Shown here piece after piece: positions 27,975 through 36,843 of a stretch of DNA of 64,000 nt; the first letter of the stretch is position 1, and each line of letters begins with the position of its first letter. Location: positions 5,890,325 through 5,954,324 of the forward strand of contig NZ_UPHU01000001.1 of assembly GCF_900566075.1 (NCBI RefSeq), given 5' to 3'. Origin of the DNA: Mycobacterium pseudokansasii (lineage in GTDB: Bacteria > Actinomycetota > Actinomycetes > Mycobacteriales > Mycobacteriaceae). Made by a program: the position numbers and the translations under genes. The notes under the pieces are model-generated. The model was given only the letters and a program-made list of their open reading frames with translations, had not been told where the DNA came from and did no database searches.

Positions 27975-29030
27975 TCACGCTGTTCTGGCCAATGCCTGCG
28001 ATCCAGATGCGCCCTGCCCCTTGGCGATTCGTTGCACCAGCATCCGGGTGGCCTTTTCCAGGATCTGCTGCGCGGCAGCGGGCCGGCGGGCGCGGCGCGC
28101 GCGGCGGACCGCCGCGCCGATCGTCATGCCCTGCTGGTAACCGGTGACCACCCGGGGATCGACGTAGGAGCCGCGCGCCACCGCCGCGGTGTTGCCCAGT
28201 TCCTCGGCGACCTCGCGCATCACGGCCGCCTCGACCCGCTTGGTCACGCGTTGCGACGCCGGCGGGTCCGCGTCGGCGAACGCCGCTGCCGCCAGCACGG
28301 TGCCGTGCCAGGTCCGCAAGTCCTTGACGCTGTAGTCGTTGCCGACCAACTCCTTGAAGCGCGCATTGAGGTCGTCGGCACGAATGTCTGCCCATCCAGA
28401 CCCGTTGCGGCATGACAGGAATCGGTCCGAGGCCGGCTTTCGGCGGGTCAGCGAACGCACCGCGCGGACGACTTCGGCGTCATCGATGTCCAGGGTGCGC
28501 CGCACCCCGCTCTTGGCGGGGTAGTCGAAGGCCACCGCGTCGCGGCGCACCGTCACGTGCTCGCAGCGTAGGGTGGCGATGCCGTAGGAGTCGTTGTCGT
28601 CCGCATACTGCTCACCGCCGGCCCGGAAGTACCCCAGATCCAGCAGGTGCAGCGCCAACGCCAGTACCCGGTCGCGGGTCAGGCCACGGCCCCCGAGGTC
28701 CTCCGCGATCCGGCGCCGCAGCGCCGACAGCTCTTTGGACAGCTCCAGCACGCGGTCGAACTTCTCCTCGGCACGCTCCTGCTGCCAGGCCTGGTGGTAA
28801 AGGTACTGACGACGTCCGGCCGCGTCGGTGCCGACCGCCTGAATGTGCCCGTTGGGATGCGGCGAAATCCACACCTTCTGCCACGCCGGCGGGATCACCA
28901 GGTCCTTGATTCGCTGCAGGGTCTGGCCGTCTGCCAGCAACTCGCCGTCCGGCCCGTAGTAGGCGAAGCCCCTACCCCGCCGTTTACGGGCGATCCCGGG
29001 TTTGCTCAGGACGCTGCGACGCAGCCGCAT
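27975..29030 (-). CDS. DNA topoisomerase IB (bacterial, poxvirus-like)
   Basis: 351 residues, the usual size of bacterial type IB topoisomerases. Motifs: FAYYGPDGELL and RIKDLVIPPAWQKVWISP in the N-terminal part, the catalytic core LRTWHGTVLAA (RTWHGT is a signature), and the active-site tyrosine in GSYVDPRVV. It relaxes supercoils through a 3'-phosphotyrosyl bond. The start MRLRRSV avoids an odd extension. It is an accessory gene, scattered among mycobacteria. Confidence 0.95.
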   Translation of the reverse strand: MRLRRSVLSKPGIARKRRGRGFAYYGPDGELLADGQTLQRIKDLVIPPAWQKVWISPHPNGHIQAVGTDAAGRRQYLYHQAWQQERAEEKFDRVLELSKELSALRRRIAEDLGGRGLTRDRVLALALHLLDLGYFRAGGEQYADDNDSYGIATLRCEHVTVRRDAVAFDYPAKSGVRRTLDIDDAEVVRAVRSLTRRKPASDRFLSCRNGSGWADIRADDLNARFKELVGNDYSVKDLRTWHGTVLAAAAFADADPPASQRVTKRVEAAVMREVAEELGNTAAVARGSYVDPRVVTGYQQGMTIGAAVRRARRARRPAAAQQILEKATRMLVQRIAKGQGASGSQALARTA

Positions 29031-29117
29031 CGGCACTCCTCTCGATTTGCCGCATGAACCTCTCACCCAACCGGGAATTACCCGCCCCGACAGCAGCTCA
29101 CACCGAGGGTCGGCCGG

Positions 29118-29639
29118 TCAGTAGTCCGGCAGGCGCACGTCGCGGGTGCGCAACAAGAGCGGAACCAGCACCCAGAAAACCGCGAACAGCGCCAAAGCGC
29201 AGCCCCCGGCGATGATGCCGGCGGTTGCCCCGGACACCGCGTCGAAGATGATGACCGTCACCCCGGTCAAGGCCAGCCCGAGCAGCACCAAACCGGCGTA
29301 GGCGCACCGGTGCGCCGCCGACACCAGCACCACCAGGCGGTGCCGCCGGAACAGCAGCCGGTGCATACCCACCGGGGCGATCAGCAGCACCGTCGCGGCC
29401 ACCGAACATCCCACCGTGGCCAGATACACACCGTGCAGGGTCAATGTGTCGAAGCGCTGCTGGAACGGCAGCGTCAGCAGGAACCCGGTGAGCAGCTGAA
29501 CACCGGTCTGGACCACCCGCAGCTCCTGCAACAGGCTGTTCCAATTGCGGTCGAGCCGTTGGAGTTCGGTCTCTCCGCGCCTGCGCTGGTCCCAATGCTG
29601 GTCCCGTTCCGGATGGTCGACATCCATGCCGGTGATCAT
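29118..29639 (-). CDS. DUF6328-type membrane protein
   Basis: 173 residues from ATG 29637-29639. Cytoplasmic N-terminus (WDQRRRGETELQRLDRNWNSLLQELRVVQTGVQ) then four hydrophobic segments (about 43-60, 72-92, 108-130, 137-163). The pattern ETELQRLDRNW...LLQELRV-QTG-Q is typical of actinobacterial DUF6328 proteins, function unknown. The neighbouring gene upstream on this strand encodes a hemophore-like protein. Confidence 0.75.
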   Translation of the reverse strand: MITGMDVDHPERDQHWDQRRRGETELQRLDRNWNSLLQELRVVQTGVQLLTGFLLTLPFQQRFDTLTLHGVYLATVGCSVAATVLLIAPVGMHRLLFRRHRLVVLVSAAHRCAYAGLVLLGLALTGVTVIIFDAVSGATAGIIAGGCALALFAVFWVLVPLLLRTRDVRLPDY

Positions 29640-29743
29640 CGCATTCGACGAGACCCGGACGGGGTTTTTCCACCGGCCGTCGAAGCCGAACGACCCGCCA
29701 CGTCGTCGGGGCGGGCCGTTACGGGCTTCTGGGGCCGGCTGGG

Positions 29744-30142
29744 TCAGCCCGCCATGAACTCGTGGTAGGCCGTCTCCAGATGCGGCGGCAGGGCCGTCAC
29801 ATTGCACTGGCGCTCGGTGTCGCCGATCGGCGCCAGAATCCCGCGCAGGTCGTAGTACTCGTCGGGGTGCGCGGTGAAGTAGTTGCGAATGTCGGCGGCC
29901 GCCTCCCCATGCGGCTGCCCGTAGGCGGCCATGACCACCTGGTTGGCACCCGGATGTGCGGCAAGGTACTGCTGCGCCGAGCCGGTCACCGACGAGACGG
30001 TGGCGTGGACGCCTTCCGGACTGCAATCGGGTGCGGCCGCCGCCGCCGGCGCACCGGCGATCCCGACGGCCAGCCCCCCGAGCAGGCAACCGGCGCTGAG
30101 GCCGGCAACGCGCCGACGCGCGACGATACTGCTGAATTTCAT
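29744..30142 (-). CDS. Secreted hemophore-related (heme-binding) protein
   Basis: 132 residues with a signal peptide (basic start, hydrophobic core, cleavage after AAAAAP) and two cysteines, Cys40 near the mature N-terminus and Cys113. The body VHATVSSVTGSAQQYLAAHPGANQVV...IRNYFTAHPDEYYDLRGILAPI matches the small mycobacterial heme-binding family that includes Rv0203 (from memory). Such proteins shuttle heme to MmpL transporters, but none is in this window. Start chosen at MKFSSIV to give a proper signal sequence. Confidence 0.85.
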   Translation of the reverse strand: MKFSSIVARRRVAGLSAGCLLGGLAVGIAGAPAAAAAPDCSPEGVHATVSSVTGSAQQYLAAHPGANQVVMAAYGQPHGEAAADIRNYFTAHPDEYYDLRGILAPIGDTERQCNVTALPPHLETAYHEFMAG

Positions 30143-30391
30143 GACACATTCCTTCGCATGAGCAAACCGATCATGGAGGCTCCCGAATCCCCGAAAGCCA
30201 AAGTAGCGGAAGGAAAAGCGGTCGCCGGGCGGCGTTCGCCCAGGACGAACAGGCACCGGCGGCGGCAACCGTCGCGGCCGTGACGCGAGCGCACTGGTGT
30301 GACCCGTTGTGTTAAGGAACGGCCAAATTCTCAGAAGTGGAGACGAGTTCTTAGACGATCGTTATCTCGATCGTGACGAAAACGTGATGTG

Positions 30392-30760
30392 TCAGCGGTT
30401 CAGCTTGCCGTCCCGCACGCCGGTCAATGCCTCGTCCAGCGTCGGGTACAGCGGGAAGGTTTTGTCCAGACCGGTCAGGTGGATCGGCCGTCTGGTCGCG
30501 GGGCCTCGCGCCACCACCCCGAATTCGGCCGCACCGCCGAGTTTCTCGTAGGTCGCCGCGAGGATCTTGAGCCCCACCGAGCCGAGGAACTCCACGCCGG
30601 AAAGATCGATGATCAGCGCCGTCGGATTGTCGGCGACCACGCCGCCGATGGCTTCTTCCAGGGCCGGAGCGGTGACCAGGTCGATTTCGCCACCGATACT
30701 GAGCACGGCGACCCCGTCGTGGTCGGTGACCTCGGCGGTGATCGAATCAGGAGCTGACAA
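30392..30760 (-). CDS. rsfB: RsfB, STAS anti-sigma-factor antagonist of the SigF network
   Basis: 122 residues from TTG 30758-30760 (residue run SAPDSITAEV), the same length as H37Rv Rv3687c, with an AAAGGA ribosome binding site about 7 bases upstream. An 18-base longer form from TTG at 30778 is also open. The STAS core holds VAVLSIGGEIDLVTAPALEEAI and IIDLSGVEFLGSVGLKIL, with the phosphorylatable serine after LG. In M. tuberculosis RsfB frees SigF by binding its anti-sigma factor RsbW/UsfX. Here it diverges from the stressosome operon, 161 bases apart. Confidence 0.95.
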   Translation of the reverse strand: MSAPDSITAEVTDHDGVAVLSIGGEIDLVTAPALEEAIGGVVADNPTALIIDLSGVEFLGSVGLKILAATYEKLGGAAEFGVVARGPATRRPIHLTGLDKTFPLYPTLDEALTGVRDGKLNR

Positions 30761-30881
30761 TGGCGGTCCTTTGTCCAAAGCCGTGGGGGTACTGCAAGCC
30801 TAACCCGCCTCCCGAACTGCGAGAAGAAGAAGACCTCGACGCGTTATGCGGCGCGCCCCAGGCTAGTCTCCCCATATGAGC

Positions 30882-30899
30882 TGCGCCCTTCGGGGCGCG
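30882..30899 (+). promoter_or_regulatory. UUCG-capped leader hairpin before rsbR
   Basis: GCGCCC-TTCG-GGGCGC at 30883-30898, extendable by one T-G pair, gives a six- to seven-pair stem with the very stable C(UUCG)G loop. It ends 23 bases before the ATG of rsbR, close to the ribosome binding site (GGGGAGG at 30913-30919). If transcribed it would form in the leader and could affect translation start or mRNA stability. No SigF promoter could be fixed with confidence upstream. Confidence 0.5.
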
Positions 30900-30921
30900 A
30901 CATGGCACTTGGGGAGGCCAG

Positions 30922-31827
30922 ATGTCAGACTTGCCGATCGAGCTCACCAGTACTTCGAACACTTCGAACACCACTGCCGTCCCGCAGACGGTCTCCAGCG
31001 ATGGTTTGCTGCCACAGCTGGTCCAGCATCTGCGGCAGAACCGGACCGGGTTGCGCGAGGAGTGGGCACGCCGGATCACCGCGGCAGAGCTGCTCACCGC
31101 GATGACGCCGGAGGAGATCTTCTCCGAGGCAACCGCCGTCTACGACAACTACGTCGAGGTGCTCGAGACCGGCAGCGTCGAGGCGCTGCAGGACTACGCG
31201 CGCGACCTGTCGGAACGCATCATTCCCCGGGGAGTGGAGACCGACGAGGTCGTCGGCATCGTGCTGCTGCTGCGCGACGTGCTCGCCCGGTCGCTGTTCG
31301 AGAAGTACCAAACCGACTTCGACATGCTCAACCAAGTGCTGGACGCCTACGAGCCGGCGGCCAACCGGATCGCCAACACCGTGGCGGTCAGCTTCGTGCA
31401 GGAACGCGAACGCATCATCCGCCAGCAGCAGGAGGCCATCCGCGAGCTGTCGACGCCGGTGCTGCAGGTGCGCGAGCAGCTGCTGATTCTGCCGATCATC
31501 GGCGTGCTGGACAGCCAGCGCGCCCGCCAGGTCACCGAGCAGTTGCTGCGCGCCATCCGGGCCAATCGGGCCAAGGTCGTGGTCATCGACATCACCGGGG
31601 TGCCCACCATCGACTCGACGGTGGCCAACCACCTGGTGCAAACGGTGGACGCCTCCGGTTTGATGGGCGCGAGTGTGATCATCACCGGCCTGTCCTCCGA
31701 AATCGCTTTGACGCTGGTCACAATCGGGCTGGACCTGTCGAAGATGAACGCCGTCGGCGACCTGCAGGGCGGCATCGAGGAAGCCGAGCGGCTGCTGGGC
31801 TACGAAGTCACCCGCACCGGCGACTAG
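30922..31827 (+). CDS. rsbR: RsbR-type stressosome sensor/scaffold
   Basis: 301 residues. The N-terminal half is an all-helical RsbR_N-like domain (LVQHLRQN...LREEWARRITAAELL) and the C-terminal STAS runs from about 180. Stressosome phosphorylation positions: Ser232 in ITGVPTIDSTVANH stands where Bacillus RsbRA has Thr171, and Thr264 in SEIALTLVTIG matches Thr205. Ser at the first position is also used in some RsbR proteins. It would form the multimeric scaffold with RsbS and sense stress. First gene of the operon. Confidence 0.9.
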   Translation: MSDLPIELTSTSNTSNTTAVPQTVSSDGLLPQLVQHLRQNRTGLREEWARRITAAELLTAMTPEEIFSEATAVYDNYVEVLETGSVEALQDYARDLSERIIPRGVETDEVVGIVLLLRDVLARSLFEKYQTDFDMLNQVLDAYEPAANRIANTVAVSFVQERERIIRQQQEAIRELSTPVLQVREQLLILPIIGVLDSQRARQVTEQLLRAIRANRAKVVVIDITGVPTIDSTVANHLVQTVDASGLMGASVIITGLSSEIALTLVTIGLDLSKMNAVGDLQGGIEEAERLLGYEVTRTGD

Positions 31828-31857
31828 ACCGGGTAGGCACTCATCAAAGGTCAGCCC

Positions 31858-32247
31858 ATGCCGGTACCCATTCTCAAGCTGGGACCGATTCTCATTGCGA
31901 CGGTGCGCTCCGCGCTCACCGACTCCGAGACCGAACTCTTCCGGCAGCGTCTGATGGACCGCGTCACCGAATTCCGCGCCCAAGGCATCATCGTCGACGT
32001 CACCGCCGTGGAGGTGCTGGATTCGTTTGCCGCCCGGTCCCTGCAGACGATCGCACGGATGATCCGGCTGCGTGGCGCCGAGACGGTGATCGTGGGCCTG
32101 CGACCGGAGGTGGCCTTCGCGATGGTGCAGCTGGGGCTGGCCTTCGACGATATGCACACCGCACTGGACCTGGAAGAGGGCCTGGCGCTGCTGAACCGCA
32201 AGCTGGGCCTGGAAAAGCCGATGATCGGGCCCGACAGTGACGGATGA
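31858..32247 (+). CDS. rsbS: RsbS stressosome STAS protein
   Basis: 129-residue single STAS domain (VPILKLGPILIATVRSALTD, IIVDVTAVEVLDSFAARSL). Ser56 in VLDSFA corresponds to the Bacillus Ser59 phosphorylated by RsbT. Lack of an N-terminal domain and its place between RsbR and RsbT define it as RsbS. It holds RsbT until phosphorylated. The TGA is inside the start of rsbT (overlap 11 bases). Confidence 0.92.
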   Translation: MPVPILKLGPILIATVRSALTDSETELFRQRLMDRVTEFRAQGIIVDVTAVEVLDSFAARSLQTIARMIRLRGAETVIVGLRPEVAFAMVQLGLAFDDMHTALDLEEGLALLNRKLGLEKPMIGPDSDG

Positions 32248-32650
32248 CATCGTCGTCGAGGTGGACCACCCCGACGACATCGTCGCCGCCCGCCACGCCG
32301 GGCATCAGCTCGCCCGCGAGCTGGGGTTCTCGCTGACCGACGTCACCATGATCGCCACCGCGATCTCCGAAATCGCCCGCAACATCACCAGCTACGCCGG
32401 CCGGGGCGAAGTCCGGGTCGCCGTGGCCGACCGCGAGGGCCGCAAGGCGCTGGTGGTGCGCGCCGAAGACGAGGGCCCCGGGATCGCGGATGTCGATCGC
32501 GCGATGGAGGACGGCTACTCCACCGGCCGCGGGCTGGGCATGGGCTTGCCGGGCGCGCGCCGGCTGATGGACCGGCTGATCGTGGAGTCGGCGGTCGGCC
32601 GCGGAACGACCGTCGAGATGTGGAAATGGGTTCCGCCCCGTGCGCGATAA
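32237..32650 (+). CDS. rsbT: RsbT switch kinase
   Basis: 137 residues, GTG start. A HATPase domain with N-box-like ISEIARNITSYA, G1 box DEGPGI and G2-like GLGMGLPGARRLMD. RsbT phosphorylates RsbS and RsbR when stress arrives and then leaves to activate the RsbU phosphatase. Order RsbR-RsbS-RsbT is the RST module. It overlaps both neighbours by about 11 bases, which keeps the stoichiometry linked. Confidence 0.93.
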   Translation: MTDDIVVEVDHPDDIVAARHAGHQLARELGFSLTDVTMIATAISEIARNITSYAGRGEVRVAVADREGRKALVVRAEDEGPGIADVDRAMEDGYSTGRGLGMGLPGARRLMDRLIVESAVGRGTTVEMWKWVPPRAR

Positions 32651-33266
32651 CGGCCGGTTCGGGCCGATCGAGTGGGCGGTCGCGGGCCGCCCACGGCCGG
32701 GCGAGCACACCTGCGGTGACCTGCCGATCGCGGTCCAGATCGGCGGTGACGCCGCGCTGTTCGGTGTCCTGGACGGACTCGGACACGGCCCGGAGGCCGC
32801 CCGCGCCGCACAGATCGCCGTCGACGTGCTCAACGACGCGCGCGACGAACGTCTCGAGGTGTTGATCCAGCTCTGCCACCGCATGCTGTCCGGCACCCGG
32901 GGGGTCGCGATGACCCTGGCCAGGATCGACTTCCCCGCCGGCGGGCTGTGCTGGACGGGAGTGGGGAACGTCGCCGCCAACCTGGCTGCCAAGGCGATCA
33001 GCGGGGTCCGGATCAGTTCCAGCGTGCGGCTGACCGCCGGCATCGTCGGCTACCGGATACCGGAGGTCACCCCGGCCAAGGTGGTGCCGATCCGCGCCGG
33101 CGACCTGCTGGTCATCGCCAGCGACGGCATCACCGACGATCACCTGGACCACATCGACTTCGCCGCTTCCGCCACCGCCATCGCCGAGCAGATACTGGTC
33201 AAGCACGCCAAGGACACTGACGACGCGATGGTGCTGGCCGCGCGTCACCGAGGCATCTCGACATGA
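32640..33266 (+). CDS. RsbX-like PP2C phosphatase
   Basis: 208 residues, GTG start inside rsbT. A compact PPM/PP2C fold: GDAALFGVLDGLGHGPEAA carries the metal Asp, GDLLVIASDGITDDHL the second, and a final DTDDAMVLAARHRG the third. RsbX dephosphorylates RsbS and RsbR to reset the stressosome after stress. The neighbouring serine phosphatase gene starts inside its last codon. Confidence 0.88.
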   Translation: MRDNGRFGPIEWAVAGRPRPGEHTCGDLPIAVQIGGDAALFGVLDGLGHGPEAARAAQIAVDVLNDARDERLEVLIQLCHRMLSGTRGVAMTLARIDFPAGGLCWTGVGNVAANLAAKAISGVRISSSVRLTAGIVGYRIPEVTPAKVVPIRAGDLLVIASDGITDDHLDHIDFAASATAIAEQILVKHAKDTDDAMVLAARHRGIST

Positions 33267-35467
33267 CCTACACCGACGACTTCCACGCCCGCTATTTCGC
33301 CGCGCTGCGTACCTACCTGGACAAGCGCGACGAGGACAGCCTGGCCGTCGGCCATGAGCTCGGACGCCGGGCCTTGGCGGAACGCATCAGCATGCTCGAC
33401 ATCATCGAGAACCACTTCCGGTTGCTCGAGGAGCTCTCGGCAGACTTCGCGCCGGGCCGGCCGATCGCGCTGGAGTTCCTGCTGCAGACCCTGGCGGCCC
33501 TCGACATCGCCACCCGCGGATTCCTGGACGGCACCAGGCGTTACGAACAGGAGCGGGCCCGGGCCGACGATCTCGCCCACCGCGACACCTTCCGCAACGC
33601 GCTGGTGAACTCGTTGCAGGAAGGATTCTTCGTCGCCGACCACGACGGCGCCGTGATCGAGATGAACAGCGCGTTCGCCGAGATCATCGGCTATCCCCCG
33701 GAAGGCTTGCCGTACCGCTGGCCGCATCCGTGGCTGCTCGACAAGAAGAGCGCGGCCCAGCAACAGCAGCGGGTTCGCCGGGACGGCTTTGCCGAATACG
33801 AGACGCCGATCCGGCACCGCGACGGCCATCTGGTCTGGGTCACGGTGAGTATCAACGCGGTTCGGGGCGCCGTCGCGGATCGAGACGTGTACGTGGGCAC
33901 GGTTCGCGACATCACCGCCGAGCGAGCTTTTGCCGCACGGGAAAGCGCGGTGCTGCGGCTGGCCACGTCGGTGAGCGTGGCCACGAGCATGGCCGAGGTG
34001 CTGTCGATCACCCTCGACGAATGCCGGACAGCCGTCGACGTGCGGCGCGTGGTTGCGGTCATGTGGCCGCCCGGCGACGGTGAACCGGCCGTCCAGGCCG
34101 CCGGCGAGCCGTCCGAGACGTCGTGGCGCAAAATGGATCCGCTGCTGCGCCAGACGTTTGAAGACGCACGTCACCAACTGCCGCTGACGGCGCGAACGAT
34201 CGAGTGGCCGGACTCTCCGGGCAAGGCCCGGGGACTGGTCGCGGTGCTGTCGGGCGCCGCCGACGTCGCGTTGTGGCTGGAGCTCCTGGTGCCGCGCTGG
34301 GTGACCGCCGAGGACCGGCTGCTGGTCACGGTGCTCATCGGTCACTTGAGCCTGGCCATTCAGCATGTCCGGCAATTCGAGAGCGCGCGTGAGACATCGC
34401 TGACCCTGCAGCGGGCCATGCTGCCACCGGTAAAGCCGCCGCCGGGCTTCGCCGTCCGCTACGAACCCGCCGTGCCGCCCTTGGAGATCGGCGGCGACTG
34501 GTACGACGTGCTGGCCCTCGATGACCACCGCATCGGCATTGTCGTCGGCGACTGCGTGGGCCGCGGGTTGCCGGCCGCCGCCATCATGGGTCAGCTGCGC
34601 AGCTCGGCGCGCGCGCTGTTACTCACCGGCGCGCAACCCGCACTGTTGCTCGAACAACTCGACGCGGCCGCGTCGCTCATTCCGGACGCCTATTGCACCA
34701 CGGTGTTTCTGGCGATCCTGGACACCAAGTCCGGAATCCTGGACTACAGCAACGCCGGGCATATGCCCGCGGTGCTTGCCGAGCCGGGCCGCGGGACCAC
34801 GTTGTTGACCGATGCCCGGTCGGTGCCGCTGGCAGTCCGCCGCACCCAGCCTCGCCCGGAAGCTTCCCAGGAATTGCTGCCCGGCTCGACGCTGATGCTG
34901 TTCACCGACGGGCTGGTCGAGCGTAAGTACGAGTCGATCGACGAAGGCCTGGGACGCGTCGCCGATGTTTTGGCAGCGTCGATGATGTTGCCGATCGATG
35001 CGGTCGCCGATGCCGTGCTGGGCCGGCTGGCGCCGGCGGCAGGATACGACGACGACGTCGCGATGGTGGCATACCGGCACCCACACGGGCCACTTCGCAT
35101 CGAAACCCGCGCTACCCCAGATCAATTGGCCGGCATCCGGCACCAGCTGGCATGGTGGCTGCGAGCCGCCGACATTTCCGACGAACGGGCCGGCGACATC
35201 GTGCTCGTGATCAACGAGGCGTGCACCAATTGCATCGAGCACGCGTACCGTGGGCATCACGTCGGGACCATGCTGGTGGATGTGAAGGCCGTCGACGGAG
35301 CGGTGCAGGCGCGGGTCGTCGACTCCGGGTCGTGGAAGACGCCGGCGGCCGACCCGGGCTACGGCGGGCGGGGCCTGACGCTGATCAACGCCCTTAGTGA
35401 CACCGTGGAAATCGACAACAGCCCGGGCGGAACCGCCATCGAGATGACTTTCCGGTTGCCGCGTTAG
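33263..35467 (+). CDS. RsbU-like multidomain serine phosphatase (N-terminal RsbU-type, PAS, GAF, SpoIIE, HATPase)
   Basis: 734 residues in one chain. Residues about 1-105 resemble the RsbU N-terminal helical domain that binds RsbT (ALRTYLDKRDEDSLAVGHELGRR). Then PAS (115-220), GAF (230-375), SpoIIE/PP2C (395-595; GGDWYDVL, VGDCVGRGLPAA, FTDGLVERK, DDDVAMVAYR) and a HATPase (605-734; VINEACTNCIEHAY, GRGLTLI). The phosphatase would dephosphorylate a STAS antagonist such as RsfB; the C-terminal kinase could reverse this. Sensing by PAS/GAF is inferred. It ends 3 bases from a convergent gene. Confidence 0.9.
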   Translation: MTYTDDFHARYFAALRTYLDKRDEDSLAVGHELGRRALAERISMLDIIENHFRLLEELSADFAPGRPIALEFLLQTLAALDIATRGFLDGTRRYEQERARADDLAHRDTFRNALVNSLQEGFFVADHDGAVIEMNSAFAEIIGYPPEGLPYRWPHPWLLDKKSAAQQQQRVRRDGFAEYETPIRHRDGHLVWVTVSINAVRGAVADRDVYVGTVRDITAERAFAARESAVLRLATSVSVATSMAEVLSITLDECRTAVDVRRVVAVMWPPGDGEPAVQAAGEPSETSWRKMDPLLRQTFEDARHQLPLTARTIEWPDSPGKARGLVAVLSGAADVALWLELLVPRWVTAEDRLLVTVLIGHLSLAIQHVRQFESARETSLTLQRAMLPPVKPPPGFAVRYEPAVPPLEIGGDWYDVLALDDHRIGIVVGDCVGRGLPAAAIMGQLRSSARALLLTGAQPALLLEQLDAAASLIPDAYCTTVFLAILDTKSGILDYSNAGHMPAVLAEPGRGTTLLTDARSVPLAVRRTQPRPEASQELLPGSTLMLFTDGLVERKYESIDEGLGRVADVLAASMMLPIDAVADAVLGRLAPAAGYDDDVAMVAYRHPHGPLRIETRATPDQLAGIRHQLAWWLRAADISDERAGDIVLVINEACTNCIEHAYRGHHVGTMLVDVKAVDGAVQARVVDSGSWKTPAADPGYGGRGLTLINALSDTVEIDNSPGGTAIEMTFRLPR

Positions 35468-35470
35468 CCG

Positions 35471-36520
35471 TTAGCCGAAGAAGACGTTGCGGCGGCGGAT
35501 CAACAGGCCGTACAGCATCTGCTGGATCGTCTCCCGTACGTGGTCGGTCAATTCGAACGTGATGGTGGGGTCGTCGGCATCGGCGCGGTCATAGTCGGCG
35601 GTGCCGATCGGCTGGCCGAATGCGATGTGCCACTTCGACGGCAGCGGTATCAACCCGGCCGGACCGACCCAGGGGAACAACGGGGTGATCGGGAAGTACG
35701 GCAGGCCCAATAGCCTCGCCAGCGGCTTGACATCGCCCAGCATCGGATAGATCTCCTCCGAACCCACCACTGCGCACGGGATGATCGGCGCTTCGGCGCG
35801 CACCGCAGCCGACACGAACCCCCCGCGGCCGAACCGGCGCAGCTTGTAGCGGTCCTTGAAGCACTTGCCCAAGCCCTTGTATCCCTCGGGAAACACCGCG
35901 GCGAGTTCGCCGGCCGCCAGCAACCGATGGGCATCGGTCGGGCAGGCCAGCGTGTGACCGGCCTTGCGGGCAACCTCGCCGATGACCGGCAGGTCGAAAC
36001 ACAAATCGGCGGCCAACGCTCGCAGGTTTCGGTGCGCGGGATGGTGTTCGTGCACCGCTGTCGAGATCATCAGCGCATCGACCGGCAGCACGCCGCCATG
36101 GTTGGAGACCACCAGTGCCGGGCCCTCGTCGGGCAGGTTTTCGATCCCGCTGACCTCGACCCGAAACCACGACCGTGAGAAAAACCGCAGCAACGGCCGC
36201 ACCAGTGCGTCGGTGAAGTGGGGATCGAAGCCGAACTCGTCGACGCGGTAGTCCCCGGTCAGTCGCTTGCGCAGGAATTGCGCAACCGCGGTGACCCGTT
36301 CGGCAAGTTCGTTGGCCGGAGCCTGGGCCGCGGGCACCCTGGCTCCGAAGGCGCGCTTCTGATCGAGGTCTCGGACGACGGCGGCCGCCCGCCGGTCAGT
36401 GGTCTTGGAATGGGACGCCGCCGACGAGGGCCGCAATGCCGTGTGCCGACCAGCTTTTGGCCGTGCCGCTAGACGGTCCCGATTCCGTTGTAATTCAATA
36501 ACATTGGCCCTCACAGGCAT
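35471..36520 (-). CDS. PlsC-like lysophospholipid acyltransferase (Rv0502-type)
   Basis: 349 residues. The catalytic histidine is in SNHGGVLPVDAL, a form of the HX(4-6)D acyltransferase motif seen in mycobacterial Rv0502-like proteins, and the FPEGYKG block is the glycerol-phosphate/acyl site. Long basic N-terminal region before the domain. It probably acylates a lysolipid or lipid precursor at the membrane. It is convergent with the phosphatase gene. Start at MPVRANV. Confidence 0.85.
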   Translation of the reverse strand: MPVRANVIELQRNRDRLAARPKAGRHTALRPSSAASHSKTTDRRAAAVVRDLDQKRAFGARVPAAQAPANELAERVTAVAQFLRKRLTGDYRVDEFGFDPHFTDALVRPLLRFFSRSWFRVEVSGIENLPDEGPALVVSNHGGVLPVDALMISTAVHEHHPAHRNLRALAADLCFDLPVIGEVARKAGHTLACPTDAHRLLAAGELAAVFPEGYKGLGKCFKDRYKLRRFGRGGFVSAAVRAEAPIIPCAVVGSEEIYPMLGDVKPLARLLGLPYFPITPLFPWVGPAGLIPLPSKWHIAFGQPIGTADYDRADADDPTITFELTDHVRETIQQMLYGLLIRRRNVFFG

Positions 36521-36843
36521 CACCAACCCCCCCGACACGCTCGGTGTCTGGAATGAACTTGAAACGAGGCTTCTTTTTGATCCCGATAGGCGCCGCCCCC
36601 GCAGCACATGCAAGGAGTTTAGTCCTTACATATCGGCAATAGAAGACATGGGGACAAAAATCATCGACGGCGATCTCGGTCAGATCACGGCCTGCCAGAG
36701 CACAATTCACGTGGCGGCATCGCGGCCAATCTGTCCGGGGCGTCAAAATCGCATTAGCCGGCCGTGGCGTCTGTGGCCGCCGCGGCCGAACCTCGATTGA
36801 ATCGCGGCAAGGTTGAGTTACCGGATCCGGGGTATTCAAGGGC
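36521..36843. other. AT-richer intergenic region
   Basis: About 320 bases upstream of both divergent genes (acyltransferase and redox enzyme). Composition is more AT-rich than the flanks. Short open frames here are not credible. No clear operator or RNA gene is seen; it must hold the promoters of both genes. Confidence 0.4.
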
